This document shows positions 34,728 through 45,479 of a DNA stretch of 64,000 nt, piece after piece. The stretch is from positions 65,001-129,000 of the forward strand of contig JBAMJV010009106.1 of NCBI GenBank assembly GCA_037951105.1, in the 5' to 3' direction. The DNA comes from Echinarachnius parma. Its lineage: Eukaryota; Echinodermata; Echinoidea; Clypeasteroida; Echinarachniidae. Positions within the stretch are counted from its first letter, which is position 1; each line of letters starts with the position of its first letter. Under the pieces are notes generated by a model. It did no database searches, had not been told where the DNA came from, and was given only the letters and a program-made list of their open reading frames with translations. The position numbers and the translations under genes are program-made.

Positions 34728-35152
34728 ATATTCATCTCTTGTAAATATATTCATCTCTGATAAAATATATTCATCTTTTGAAATATTTATATTCATCTTT
34801 TTTTTTTTATATATTCGTCTTTTTTTTATTTATTCAACTTTTTAAATATATTCATCTATTCAATATATATCTTTTTAATATATTCATCTATTCAATATAT
34901 TCATCTTTTCAATATGTTCGTCTTCTTGATTTATTCATCCTTTTAATATATTCATCTTTTCAATATTTGTTTGTGTTTTATTCGTCTTTCGCGAAATATA
35001 TTCGTCTTTTGCAATGTATTTGTCTTTTTCCAAATATATTCGTCTTTTCCAAAATATATTCGTCTTTTCCAATATATTCGTCTTTTCTAAAATATATTTG
35101 TCTTTTACAAAATATATATTCGTCTTTTACAAAATATATTCGACTTCTCCAA
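34728..35152. repeat. ATATTCATCTTTT minisatellite
   Basis: About 20-bp variable units (ATATTC(A/G)TCTTTT...) repeated over 0.4 kb; the long frames across it are artefacts. Confidence 0.85.
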
Positions 35153-35289
35153 ATGGACACTAGATGGCGCTATACACCATGATCGACGCGCTCTGATCCC
35201 ATCCATGCAGCAGAGCCGAGCCGCTGCGAATGCGAACCATCGATATTGATGATGCGAACGTAGTACGGGCGGCCTCCCCGCTGCGGCGG

Positions 35290-35706
35290 GCCCGGGCCGC
35301 GGGCGAATTTTTAAACCATAGGATGGTAACTGGAGATAAGCAGTGAGCATGCGCAGTGATGTTGGGCACAGTTTTTAGACCTTAGTGAAAACTGTGCATG
35401 ATACATTTACTAAATAAACCGCTACTCGACACTTATTATGGCAAAAGAAAAGAAGAACAGAGGATTCGAACACATGTTATGTTATCATCAAGAAGTGTTG
35501 AAGTCCACAGCATGACCATTAGGCCACGTAAATTGCCGATGGTCATAAGGGTCTCATTGTAATTATAATCCTCAAACTCATCCAAACCCTAATCCAAGTA
35601 ATGAATATTCATGAGTAGCCCTTGACCTACATCGCTGCTATTGAATAATTCATCAATCTCCAGTTGCCATCATACGGTTTAAAAATTCGCGGGCCGCGGG
35701 GCGGCC
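35290..35706. repeat. Inverted repeat with GC-rich ends and a tRNA-like core
   Basis: Arms contain GGGCCGCGGGCGAATTTTT, AAACCATAGGATGG and CTGGAGAT in inverted order at both ends (35292-35338 and 35656-35706) with several mismatches. Between them, 35450-35532 on the minus strand has GTGGCCTAATGG and GTTCGAATCC, resembling A and B boxes. Confidence 0.5.
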
Positions 35707-36706
35707 GGATGCTGCAATATGGTAAAGTACGTACGGTCACGAGCGCAAGCAAGCTAGGCCTCTAATTCAGATTTCAGGTAATTATGTAATAATCCCACCA
35801 ATTAAGTCTTATCAAAAAGCAATTTCTAGTTTTTTGTCAATTACGCATTTTCAGCGAATATCGATCATTGGGCTAATTAGTAATAGTACTTTCGAAGAGT
35901 GGGGCTACTTAAACCTGGGTCTGGGGTTCCATTTTTTTTTCTTGATAGATTTGATGAGGGGGCATCCCTCAATAAGCCCACCAAGTCTTATCAAGGAGCA
36001 ATTTCTAGTTTTCTGTCAATTATGCTCCCAAACTACGCGTTTTCAGTGCATGTATATCGATTATTGGGCTAGAAAACGGGCCCAGAGTCCCACATTTTTA
36101 TTCATAAACTGATGAGCACGATAAGCCCCCCCCCCCCCCCCCCCATCGGAACCCACGAAGGTATTTCTAGGAGCAATCTGTCGTTTTCTGTTAATAGGCC
36201 TATGCTTTTAGTGATAGGGCTGAGTACATTGGGACCTATGACAGGGACCGCGGAATGGTTTTGAAAGTGAGGGGGCTGATCACATTTGAATTGTAATGTA
36301 TTTCTTTATTTTATGCTTATGTATTTCTTTGTTTTTAGCCAAAAAAGTGGGGGGGGGGGGGGGGGGCTGCAGCCCCCCCCCCCCCCCCCCCCCGGTTCCG
36401 CGGTCCCTGTATGATAGTGGGCTGGGCCAGGGACAAATGCTAATTTCCCTATCAAACGAGTGAGGGGGTATTCCCCAGATCCCTCCAAATCCCGCCCCTT
36501 CTTTAGTCTCAGACAAGGGCGAAGCGTGGTTGGACTGATTGAGGGGGGGGGGGGGGGGGGGGGGCACAAACATTATTGGGGTGGGGTACAAACATTATTA
36601 GGGGTGGGGCACACCATATGTATTTATTCATTTTTCTTCAACAAATGTCCCCTTATGTTTTTTCCCCCAACAATTATTGGGGGCCGGGGGGGACGTGTCC
36701 CTCCTG
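35707..36706. repeat. Homopolymer-rich stretch
   Basis: Contains a partly repeated 150-bp sequence (AAGTCTTATCAA... AGCAATTTCTAGTTTT at 35805 and 35988) and several G or C runs, including a G run and C run in inverted order at 36350-36393. No gene. Confidence 0.55.
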
Positions 36707-36806
36707 TATCGTTGTTCATTTGAAAAGACACCCTATCCGATAGACACAATACATTTGTTACTATATTTTGGGAAGTGCCCCGTTCCGTTTTTGGGTGGCC
36801 ACCCTG
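36707..36806. mobile_element. Truncated mariner-type MITE
   Basis: Right half of the 2146-2363 family, ending GGTGGCCACCCTG followed by TA. Confidence 0.65.
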
Positions 36807-37126
36807 TATACGTCATATTTGCTCCTGATTATCTTTACTACCATGTTATTGGGAATTAATCTTGTTGACAATCAATATTGATATTTATATGTGGATATTT
36901 TTAACAGTTACATATTGCTTGAAGGGCCCTTGTTTAGGTCAAAGTATGCGTTAAGGATTAGGCAGTAATCTGTATATAGTCGCACTTTGCCCTAGCTAAA
37001 TGAATGAACTTAATCTTGTTATGACAAGACGATGCTATGACTGTTTAATGACCAAGATTGCAAATTTCGTATTTACATGGTTACATGGCAACGTAATAAA
37101 TGAATGATTTCTAAGATAAAGAAGTA

Positions 37127-37198
37127 GGCGGTGATGATGATGCTGACGATGACGATAATAATGATTATGCTGACGACGATGTTGATGGTGATGATGGC

Positions 37199-37229
<31 letters not shown>
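37127..37229. repeat. (GAT)n tract 5' of LINE
   Basis: Left part of the microsatellite split by the LINE; the right part is 40747-40797. Confidence 0.9.
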
Positions 37230-37252
37230 CTTTTGTTGGCCTTAACATCCTT

Positions 37253-37838
37253 TTGAGTCTACTTCACTATCAAGGGAGTTTTAAAGCTGATACTGCCAAT
37301 GTGTATTACAGCAAAAGATGGAGGACACAAACTATTTATAAGCTACAGGGATACTTGGGCACTCGTATCTCATACTACAGCAACAGTTCCTCAACTTTCC
37401 AGTCGTCGCTTCTGATCTGTGGTGACGTGAGTCCTAACCCGGGGCCGATTTCTAGTGGGAACGCACCACCGTCTGCTAATGCCAACAACACTTCCAGCCA
37501 ACATCGCAGATACCTTGAATCAACATACTATCACGAACTGCGTGCCAACGCTGACAGCGCCCATGTCCTGAGACTGAACAAGGCCGTCTGGGACAGAATC
37601 CATGATTTGGGCATTGCACGCACTACAAAGACTCACCGTGGTTCAAAAGGACAGATGAGACACAACAGACACATTCCTGTATTAGAACCAGCTTCTCATC
37701 AAAAGAAGAAAGAAAACAGCCAGGCCACTTCTCAAAATCCTACACTACAAAATCTTCAGTCAGCAAGTTGCAACTTTAGTCTTTGGAATTGTCGATCAAT
37801 GAGCAACAAAATTCCCATGATCTGTGACTTGTTATCTC
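37253..37838 (+). CDS. LINE N-terminal region with 2A-like motif
   Basis: ATG at 37253. Residues 57-65 read GDVSPNPGP (37421-37447), preceded by SSLLIC. This fits the 2A consensus D-V/I-x-x-N-P-G-P that makes ribosomes skip the last Gly-Pro bond, so a leader of about 64 aa would be released from the downstream polyprotein. The following region is Ser/Asn-rich and ends at the start of the endonuclease (SLWNCRSMSNK). The frame continues to 37921 only because a 1-base deletion near 37839 shifts it away from the endonuclease. Confidence 0.8.
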
Positions 37839-37845
37839 TAACAAG

Positions 37846-40626
37846 TTGGACGTTCTGGCCATTACCGAAACATGGTTGCGTGGCGATGAACGAGATGATC
37901 AACCAATTGCTGATCTCATGAACACTCTTCCAGGATACAAGTTTCTCCATGTGCCAAGAAAGGACAGACCAGGCGGTGGTGTTGGATTATGTTTCCGGAC
38001 CTCCTTCAATGTTCGTGAATGTAACCAGACGTCATTTGACTCCTTCGAGTATCTTGATGTGTTAATTACAGCCAGCCATAATTCACCTCTCCGTCTTGCT
38101 ATCATCTACAGACCACCTCTTGGCAACAACCAACAATCAACGACTGCATCTTTTATGAAAGACTTCTCTACCTTTCTTGAAGTGCTAATTTCATCACCAA
38201 ACAGATTGTTAATATGCGGGGATTTTAATTATCATGTAGATAATACAGAGAATATGGAAGCTAAGCGCTTCCTGGATTTAGTAACTTCCTTCAATCTGAC
38301 GCAGACTGTTGAATTCCCAACACATCAACATGGTCACACACTCGACCTTCTTCTTTCAAGGGAGTCAGATGATTTCATCAGTGATCTATCTAGCACTAAT
38401 TACCTTCCTTCTGACCACGTTGCTGTAACGTGTCTTCTCTCCATTGGAAAGCCGGACTCGATCAAAATGTCCATTAAATGTCGAAATCTTCGCTCCATTG
38501 ACATTGATGCTTTCCGTCATGACATATTAAAATCAGATCTTTGTATAGCTCCTGCTGAGGACATTGATGAATTAATTGAACAATATGAAAACACCCTACG
38601 AGATCTACTGGACAATCATGCACCTGTCAGGGTTCGTACCATTACCTGTCGCCCAAATGCCCCTTGGTATGATGAGGAGTTAAGAGCTGCTAAACAGGAG
38701 ATGAGACGATGGGAAAGACGCTGCAAAGCATCTTCACTGACTGTTGATAAGGAGATATTTACAGCAAAGTGTCGCTACTACTATCATCTGATCCGTGAGG
38801 CAAAGAAGAATCATCACTCTGCACAGCTGAAGGACTGTAACCAACGTGAGCTTTTCCAACGAGTTGACAGATTATGCAATCCTTCGTCTTCTTCCAGAGT
38901 CCTACCTTCTTCAGACAGAGGTGATGATACATCATTAGTTGAAGCCTTCTCTGCCTTCTTCTGTGAGAAGGTTGATCGCATTGTCGACGAGCTCTCTTCA
39001 TCCAACTCGCAGACCGACTTCACTAGAATCTCTCGCTTTGACCAAGGCACAGAATGCGAAACTGTCTTTGATAACTTCTCAACGCTCTCGGTAGAACAGA
39101 TCACTAAGCTGGTTATGAACTCACCGTCATCCACATGCTCTCTTGACCCTATTCCAACATGTCTTGTCAAGAGATGTGTTGAAGAACTAGCTCCAGTTAT
39201 TACTCGTATTGTGAACACCTCATTCTCTAAAGGCTGTTTCCCTGATGCTTTCAAGACAGCTCATGTTAAGCCATTGTTGAAGAACTCAAAGCTGAACCCT
39301 GAGGAACTTTCAAGTTATAGACCTGTGGCCAATCTTAAGTTCATAGCAAAAGTACTTGAGAGGGCCGCTGTTTCTCAGATGCAATGTTACTTGTCAACAA
39401 ACAATCTTCATTCAAGGATGCAATCGGCTTATCGGCAGAATCATAGCTGTGAAACTGCACTACTACGAGTCCACAATGACCTTCTTTTGAGCTTCGATCA
39501 AGGACAAGAGGCATTGTTATTGTTGCTGGACTACTCCGCTGCTTTTGACTCTATCAGCCACGATACACTACTACAAAGACTTCAATATAACTTTGGATTC
39601 AACAGTAGTTCATTGAATTGGCTACATACTTATGTTACAAATAGATATCAACATGTAGTAATCAAAGATGAGGTTTCAAGCCAACGTATTATAAACCAGG
39701 GAGTCCCACAAGGATCTGTGATGGGTCCAATACTGTTTACTTTGTATTCATCCCCCTTGGAGAACATTTTGCAGAGTTATGGTTTTGGTTATGTAGTTTA
39801 TGCTGATGATACCCAGCTTTATACACTTAAACATTCAGACCTACCATTAATTATTCCTCAATTAGAGTCATGTTTAGTGGATATTAAATTGTGGTCATCA
39901 AGTAATTTGTTAAGGCTGAATGCAGAGAAAACTGAATTCCTTCATATGTCATCTCGATTTAGACTAAAGAATATAATACCACCTGTTGTGTTTAATCAGA
40001 GTTCACTGCAACCCGCAAAGTGTGTTAGAAACTTAGGTGTTTTATTTGATGAGAATTTGTCATTAGTAAATCATGTACAAAATAGTTGTAAAAAAGCATC
40101 ATTTGGTTTGTATAAGCCTGGAAAGATTAGACAGTATTTGGATAAAAGCACCACTGAAAGACTTGTCCATGCTTTTGTTTTAAGTCATATTGATAATTGT
40201 AATAGCATTTTATTTGGTCTACCTGAGGTGTTATTAAGTAAAGTACAACACATCCAAAATTCTGCTGCTCGCTTGATAACACGTACTAAAAGATGTGAAT
40301 CCATAAGTCCAGTTTTGTATAATTTACATTGGTTGCCTGTAAATAAACGAATTATGTTTAAGATTTTAGTCATTACGTTTAAATGCATACATGGAAATGC
40401 ACCTGATTATATTCAAGAACTTATTAGTTTGTATAAATCATCTAGGGTCCTTCGTTCAAGTTCAAAGAATCTTTTAGTTCAGTATTCTGTTAAAACTAAG
40501 ACATACGGTCAGCGGTCTTTCCAGTTTGCTGCACCTATGCTCTGGAATAAACTTCCTTACCATATTAGACAATTTGATACAGAGCAACAATTTCGAGCCA
40601 ATTTGAAAGGCTTTTTTGTTTGTTAA
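37846..40626 (+). CDS. LINE endonuclease-reverse transcriptase
   Basis: 926-codon open frame. The APE-type endonuclease has AITETWLRG, YRPPLGN, CGDFNYHVD and LPSDHVAV. The reverse transcriptase has YRPVANLKFIAKVLE, LLLLDYSAAFDS, QGVPQGSVMGPILF and YADD (residues 652-655), then LNAEKTEF and a C-terminal block ending with APMLWNKLPYHIRQF. All catalytic motifs appear intact. The protein nicks target DNA and primes reverse transcription. The true start is upstream: a missing base near 37839 separates it from the 2A leader. Confidence 0.9.
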   Translation: MDVLAITETWLRGDERDDQPIADLMNTLPGYKFLHVPRKDRPGGGVGLCFRTSFNVRECNQTSFDSFEYLDVLITASHNSPLRLAIIYRPPLGNNQQSTTASFMKDFSTFLEVLISSPNRLLICGDFNYHVDNTENMEAKRFLDLVTSFNLTQTVEFPTHQHGHTLDLLLSRESDDFISDLSSTNYLPSDHVAVTCLLSIGKPDSIKMSIKCRNLRSIDIDAFRHDILKSDLCIAPAEDIDELIEQYENTLRDLLDNHAPVRVRTITCRPNAPWYDEELRAAKQEMRRWERRCKASSLTVDKEIFTAKCRYYYHLIREAKKNHHSAQLKDCNQRELFQRVDRLCNPSSSSRVLPSSDRGDDTSLVEAFSAFFCEKVDRIVDELSSSNSQTDFTRISRFDQGTECETVFDNFSTLSVEQITKLVMNSPSSTCSLDPIPTCLVKRCVEELAPVITRIVNTSFSKGCFPDAFKTAHVKPLLKNSKLNPEELSSYRPVANLKFIAKVLERAAVSQMQCYLSTNNLHSRMQSAYRQNHSCETALLRVHNDLLLSFDQGQEALLLLLDYSAAFDSISHDTLLQRLQYNFGFNSSSLNWLHTYVTNRYQHVVIKDEVSSQRIINQGVPQGSVMGPILFTLYSSPLENILQSYGFGYVVYADDTQLYTLKHSDLPLIIPQLESCLVDIKLWSSSNLLRLNAEKTEFLHMSSRFRLKNIIPPVVFNQSSLQPAKCVRNLGVLFDENLSLVNHVQNSCKKASFGLYKPGKIRQYLDKSTTERLVHAFVLSHIDNCNSILFGLPEVLLSKVQHIQNSAARLITRTKRCESISPVLYNLHWLPVNKRIMFKILVITFKCIHGNAPDYIQELISLYKSSRVLRSSSKNLLVQYSVKTKTYGQRSFQFAAPMLWNKLPYHIRQFDTEQQFRANLKGFFVC

Positions 40627-40747
40627 TGAATTGTAAGTTTCTACTATTGTATCTTTGCTTAAATACGCTTCTATTTCTCTCTCTCTTTCATTTATGCGCA
40701 CTGAGACTTAATTGTAAGATTGCGCTATATAAGAAATGACCATTATT

Positions 40748-40794
<47 letters not shown>

Positions 40795-40859
40795 ATAATG
40801 ACGCAGATGTGGATATTGAGATGACAAGATGGCAGTGGCGTACCCAAGTTTTTTCAAGG

Positions 40860-41168
40860 GTTAATGAAAGTTAGTTAAAGACCTTCCCGTGCCAATGTTG
40901 GCACATAAGGCGGCGCCTATCTCCGATTCATAAGCCCTAGGCCACACATCTACTAAATGTAGCGAAAGCTACAGAAGGGGGCCAGTCCTCTGGTAACTCG
41001 TGTGATTAACTTTCCCTTCTCCATTCTATAAATACCGAGCGCCTGGCTAGAAGGCAGAAGGTTCCATTTTTACCAAGTCTTTGGTATGACTGCGGTCAGG
41101 GTTCGAACCCGGGACCTCCCGTGCATGAGGCGGACACTCTAAACCGCTAAGCCACCATGCTCTTCGAC
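40860..41168 (-). mobile_element. tRNA-derived SINE, block C copy
   Basis: Same element as 2823-3127 with a few substitutions and the same flanks; present before A and C separated. Confidence 0.75.
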
Positions 41169-41429
41169 CAGAATTTTCGAGGGGAGGGGGTGTCGGTGAA
41201 GATTTTGCTTGAGGTGCGAGACCGAGACCATCGGTTATGATGGTCGAGACCACTAAAAATTGGCCTCGAGACCACTTACATTTTGTAAAGGGGGGGGGGG
41301 GGGGGCTTGAACCCCCCCCAAAACAGCCCCCTTATCATCAAAGGGAGGGAGGTTTGACCCCCCCCCCCCCCCCCCCCCCCCCGGTATGCCTATGCAATAT
41401 GGTGATGATGATGACGATAACTAACTTAC

Positions 41430-41773
41430 GAGAGTCGTTCAGGGAAGTGCGTGGTCTGCGAAACCGTATCCAGCATCAGCTTCGCCTTCTGGAACACCTC
41501 CTCGTTGCCCTCGTACTCGTGCGGGAGGTCGTCCCCGGTGTGGAGCTTGTACTCGAACCTGGCCAGGTAACAGTAAACGTAGGGTTCGAACCACACCTCA
41601 GTGTCCTCGACGAAGCTCATGCACTTTGCGAAGGCAGAGGAGATGGCGCGGGGAACGCACCACATCACGGTACGGGACCCACCGGGTGGGATCGGGGTAC
41701 GCCCAGCACCGCCGGTGGTCGCGGCGGCATCAGAACTCGATGATGATGAGGGAGCAGACATTATCGATGACAT
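41430..41773 (-). CDS. Sulfotransferase copy C, exon 1
   Basis: First coding exon, start at 41773 (MSSIMSAP). The leader contains DAAATTGGAG like copy B, but the remainder (PRAISSAF, YCYLARFEYKLHTGDDLPHEYEGNEEVFQKAK) equals copy A. Donor GTAAGT follows 41430. Joined to 34082-33434 it gives 331 codons. Upstream sequence (41.8-44.5 kb) is collinear with that of copy A (3.7-6.4 kb), so promoter-proximal sequence is shared by A and C. Confidence 0.87.
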
Positions 41774-42942
41774 AAATTTAGTGTCGGTTCGCCAAAAGTA
41801 AATAGGTGTTCAGTGTTGGTTTTGGAAACAGGTATAAAGTGATTCGTATCGATAATCACAACTAAATTGTATGCTGCACTTGTTCTTGCTTTTACAGTAT
41901 GGTATTCTTGAAATGCACGGGGATCGATGAGTAGCTAGATTTCCGTAATTAAACTTGATAAATCGAAGCAAATTTCGTTTCACTCTATAAGATACGCCTT
42001 TAGACGTGAAAAAGTAATTAGAGTTAGCAATGTTATGGTAATTATTCCGGCGTGTAAATTGTCTAAATAATGCGCATCATTATGGAGTTATAACATCAAA
42101 ATCCCGTTTGTTTTTATGATGATTAAGTATTCCTTCGTTGGTGTTGAATAATCCAAATGTATCTCTAAACTCCAAAGTTAAACAACCAAGCAGAACACAA
42201 AATGCACTTCTCTAAACTGGAGGTATACGAGTCACAATGTGATACTAGTCGCACTCGGCGAGAAAATAATATTAGTAAGTGTCAAAGGTCAGGTATGGGG
42301 TAAGATATTCTTTGGGTAGGTAAAGTGGTTTAGTATCTGATGCACACTTCATTCCAAAAACAAACCTGGACTTTGGAGCAATTATAGCACAGTTGTTTAA
42401 ATAAATCAACACTTCACCAGGCTAAATTTAGAAACGATGATGATGTAACAAAACAACGGTTTGCTATAATACGCCTATATGATCATTCACATCCATATAA
42501 ACGACGATTGAGATAGTAAACTGCACAAATAAGCGATCTCAATATTGTATCAAGTCAAATTTTCAACACACAGAGCAATATTCCAAGGAAGTCCAACCAC
42601 ACTTTTCAAGAAAAAGTATCAAAGTAACATAGGTATCGATAGTTTTTGACTGCTTCATTCGCTATAGCGCTAGGGGAATTGTCCCAATGTTCACCCACAA
42701 GGATCTATTGATGAGGTTTCCTAATTTACAGGTACAGGTCTCAGTTATAAGAAGTAAACAATCCAATAATACTAGTGGAAAGGTCCAGGGGCCGCCCAGG
42801 TATTCCACTATGATCATTCTCTAAGCTTTTAAAGCCGTTCTGCAAACAACAACGGGCATGAATAACACACACTTGTCATTTCATTACCTCCCAAACTACC
42901 CAACGTGGCAATAACCGTTTTGGCAGTGAGAAAACACATTTG

Positions 42943-42999
42943 TATGGTGGCATTATAGGGACACTTTGGCCAAATATTGGCCAAAGTTATGCCACCATA
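42943..42999. mobile_element. 57-bp palindromic insertion
   Basis: TATGGTGGCATTA at the left and TAATGCCACCATA-type sequence at the right, with TTTGGCCAAATATTGGCCAAA in the centre, flanked by CATTTG (42937-42942 and 43000-43005). The paralogue near 4943 has the site uninterrupted. Confidence 0.75.
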
Positions 43000-43346
43000 C
43001 ATTTGGTTGAAGGGATCTAGAAACATTGTCCAAATCCACAAACCTTACTCAGAACTCATACATTGTTGTAGCCTATTCGTATTACCAATAGAAGCATGGA
43101 ACAGGTTTCGGGTTTTCGAATCACCATTTTGTTAAATATACAGTTAAAATCTGGCACTTCGGAATGATAATGACCACTTCTCCGATCATGCCGATGATAA
43201 TGCTTTTTAATAATGTGTTGTTTATTTACTTTTCTATATTGTTTGTTTATCTATTTTATGTTGTTATTGTTATTGTCCATTACCACAAGTGATTAGAGTA
43301 CATGTATTCACCATATTATGGTAAAAATTAAGAGAACTTTTCTTAA

Positions 43347-43592
43347 AGGGATCTATATAGTAACGTTGTTGACATGTGCAAACAGTGAGGAATGGTACAC
43401 GGTTACGACAATCCCATGGGTAATTTAACATCTAAACACTTCAATCGTAAATATAACGAAATAATGGAAATTTAAAAAACTGAAACCTTTCCCATGCTTT
43501 TTGTTTTGTTATTACGAATACAACTAAGTATGAGAGAACCACTAGAGTTCCAAGTAAGTTTTGAGGATTTGTACAATATTACTAAAGTCCCT
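43347..43592. mobile_element. TTAA-flanked MITE (AGGGATCT family)
   Basis: Block C paralogue of 5299-5543, with TTAA on both sides. Confidence 0.75.
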
Positions 43593-43866
43593 TTAATATT
43601 GAAGCGTGGTGAATCCAAAGGTTCACACTCGTCCAGAAACTATCTAGAAATCTGAAAGAGATTAGACTGGTCAGTGAGTAGTGTATAGTTATAGCCATTT
43701 GCTGTAGGTTGTGTGGTCTGTGTTGGAGACATACTTCTATCCCGACTTCTATGGTCTGTACGCATCATTAACCTTTATTGCTTAGGTTTGTTGTTGTAGT
43801 TAGAAGTAGTGTCTTCGACTCTTCTCATCTACAGAAATAGGGTAGACAAACGTAAAGCTAACAGGA

Positions 43867-43985
43867 AATCAAACAAACAAACAAACAAACAAACAGGCAG
43901 ACAGACAGACAGACAAACAAACAAACAAATAAAAACGAACATACCAATAAACAAAAAAACAAAAACAAAAATACAACAAATAAGC
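43867..43985. repeat. (CAAA)n/(GACA)n microsatellite
   Basis: Paralogue of 5813-5935. Confidence 0.85.
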
Positions 43986-44531
43986 AAACCAACGAACTAT
44001 TCATAGGGAGATAATATTTTTAAAATCTCTTATGGTTTATTCTACTGTAGAATGTGATGTTAGTTTTGTTTATCCTCTGACAGACCTAGTCCGGTTTGAG
44101 TTGTGGTAAAGTCATTTCCAATTATTGCACGCTCTAGCCCGTTAGATGTCGACACACCTCACCAATCCACTTTACGGAAGAGATTTTACTGTCTGACGGT
44201 GTCACTGCTGATGCATCGATTACATGTAGCATAGGAATCATGAGCTCTGGCGCCATCTAGCGGGCTAAAAGTGTCGCAGGAATTAATAAGTTTGACAGCC
44301 ATTATAGCCCTACTACATACTGTAGGTGAAATTATATTTACCCCTCCACCCCACCCCCCCCCCCCCCCCCTCCCCCATCCCCCGCTTTAGCTCCGCCACA
44401 TAACATACAAAATATGCTGCGTGGACCCGTGGACGCCAACATTTCTGGAATGCCTCCGAATTTTGATACAAGTGAAATTGCAGGGAATTAAAGGGATCTA
44501 GTAACATTGTCAACATCAACAAACTTATTAA

Positions 44532-44968
44532 GGGGACCACCAGGCAAAGAACAACACATTATTATATGTTTTGGTATCGTTTTGTGATATCAAATAGATA
44601 CCCAACATTTTGCAAAGGCTTGTGTAATTCATAAACAAAGCAATTAATTTCCACCACTTACGGAACCACTACTATTTCCTGGTTCCATACGGGCCAAACA
44701 TTTGCGAGTGCGCCAATGCTATTCACGCGTACGTTTGTAGACAATATAATCCCGGGCGATTCCTTCGCTCTGCACAGAGCGCGATGACTCTGCACACCGT
44801 TAGTCTTCGCAATTCAGACCGCATGAACGCGTGCTTTAGAATGGTGATGCGTTTTCCAATTATATATTTTTTTCTGGAAACATATTTTTGTGAACTTGTT
44901 GATGGAATGGAATACTAAAGATGTTACCTTTCTTTAATAAGAATAATATTTGTGGGTGGTGGTACCCT
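44532..44968. mobile_element. TTAA-flanked MITE (GGACCACC family)
   Basis: GGGGACCACCAGGC at the left and GGTGGTGGTACCCT at the right, flanked by TTAA. Copies at 54984-55559 and, reversed, 55836-56241. Confidence 0.75.
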
Positions 44969-44972
44969 TTAA

Positions 44973-45395
44973 TGAGAACTCTAGCTGCTGCACTTCTTAC
45001 ATATACCTAGTTGTATTTGTATTACCAGAATAAGAGCATGGAACAGGTTTCGGCTTTCCCAGTTTCTCTTTCGTTATAAAGATATTTATGATTGAATCAT
45101 TCGATTTTGAAAGTCTCTCTGGGAAAATTACAACTGTGCACAAAGTGTGTGCAATGCATTTGCAAACATCGCACTTTGCATTATTTTTCGTCCATTACTT
45201 GGTCATAATGATTACCTTCATTTACTATATATACAATGTAATATTCACACATCACTCAGTGGACAAATCATATCACAACAATGCACATTTCATCAAGCCT
45301 TCATCAGTTTTTGCACATGTTATGTCAACAAAGTTACTAAATTTAGATCCCTTTAAGAGTTAGAGACGCTTGTCCGCTACAGCAGGGGCGTAGAC
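44973..45395. other. Stretch without gene
   Basis: Holds fragments of the AGGGATCT MITE family (right end near 45340-45358). No gene. Confidence 0.45.
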
Positions 45396-45399
45396 AACG

Positions 45400-45479
45400 G
45401 GGGGGGGGGGGGGGGGGGGGGGGGGATGAGGGGGATGCATCCCCCCACCTCACAAGGTGGGGGGGGGGGGGGGGGGGGG
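45400..45479. repeat. Paired long G runs
   Basis: Two G runs of about 20 or more separated by about 35 bp; a C run follows at 45647-45669. Run lengths are assembly-sensitive. Confidence 0.8.

Larger units (their letters stand above)
37230..40746 (+). mobile_element. L2/CR1-type LINE with 2A-like sequence
   Basis: Near-complete coding element inserted in the GAT microsatellite of sulfotransferase intron C. The 3' end has TTGCGCTATATAAGAAATGA, a common L2-type tail, and then GAT repeats. Block A keeps the uninterrupted tract at 2648-2762. A single frameshift near 37839 is the only evident coding lesion. Confidence 0.9.
33027..44490. repeat. Segmental duplication block C
   Basis: Third copy of the unit, closest to block A. 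Extra material relative to A is the minisatellite and inverted-repeat region at 34.7-36.7 kb, the LINE at 37.23-40.75 kb and a 57-bp palindromic insertion at 42943. Confidence 0.85.

Noticed and set aside
34778..35182. Phe/Ile/Tyr-rich open frame resembling a membrane protein
   Set aside because: It follows the period of the ATATTCATCTTTT minisatellite.
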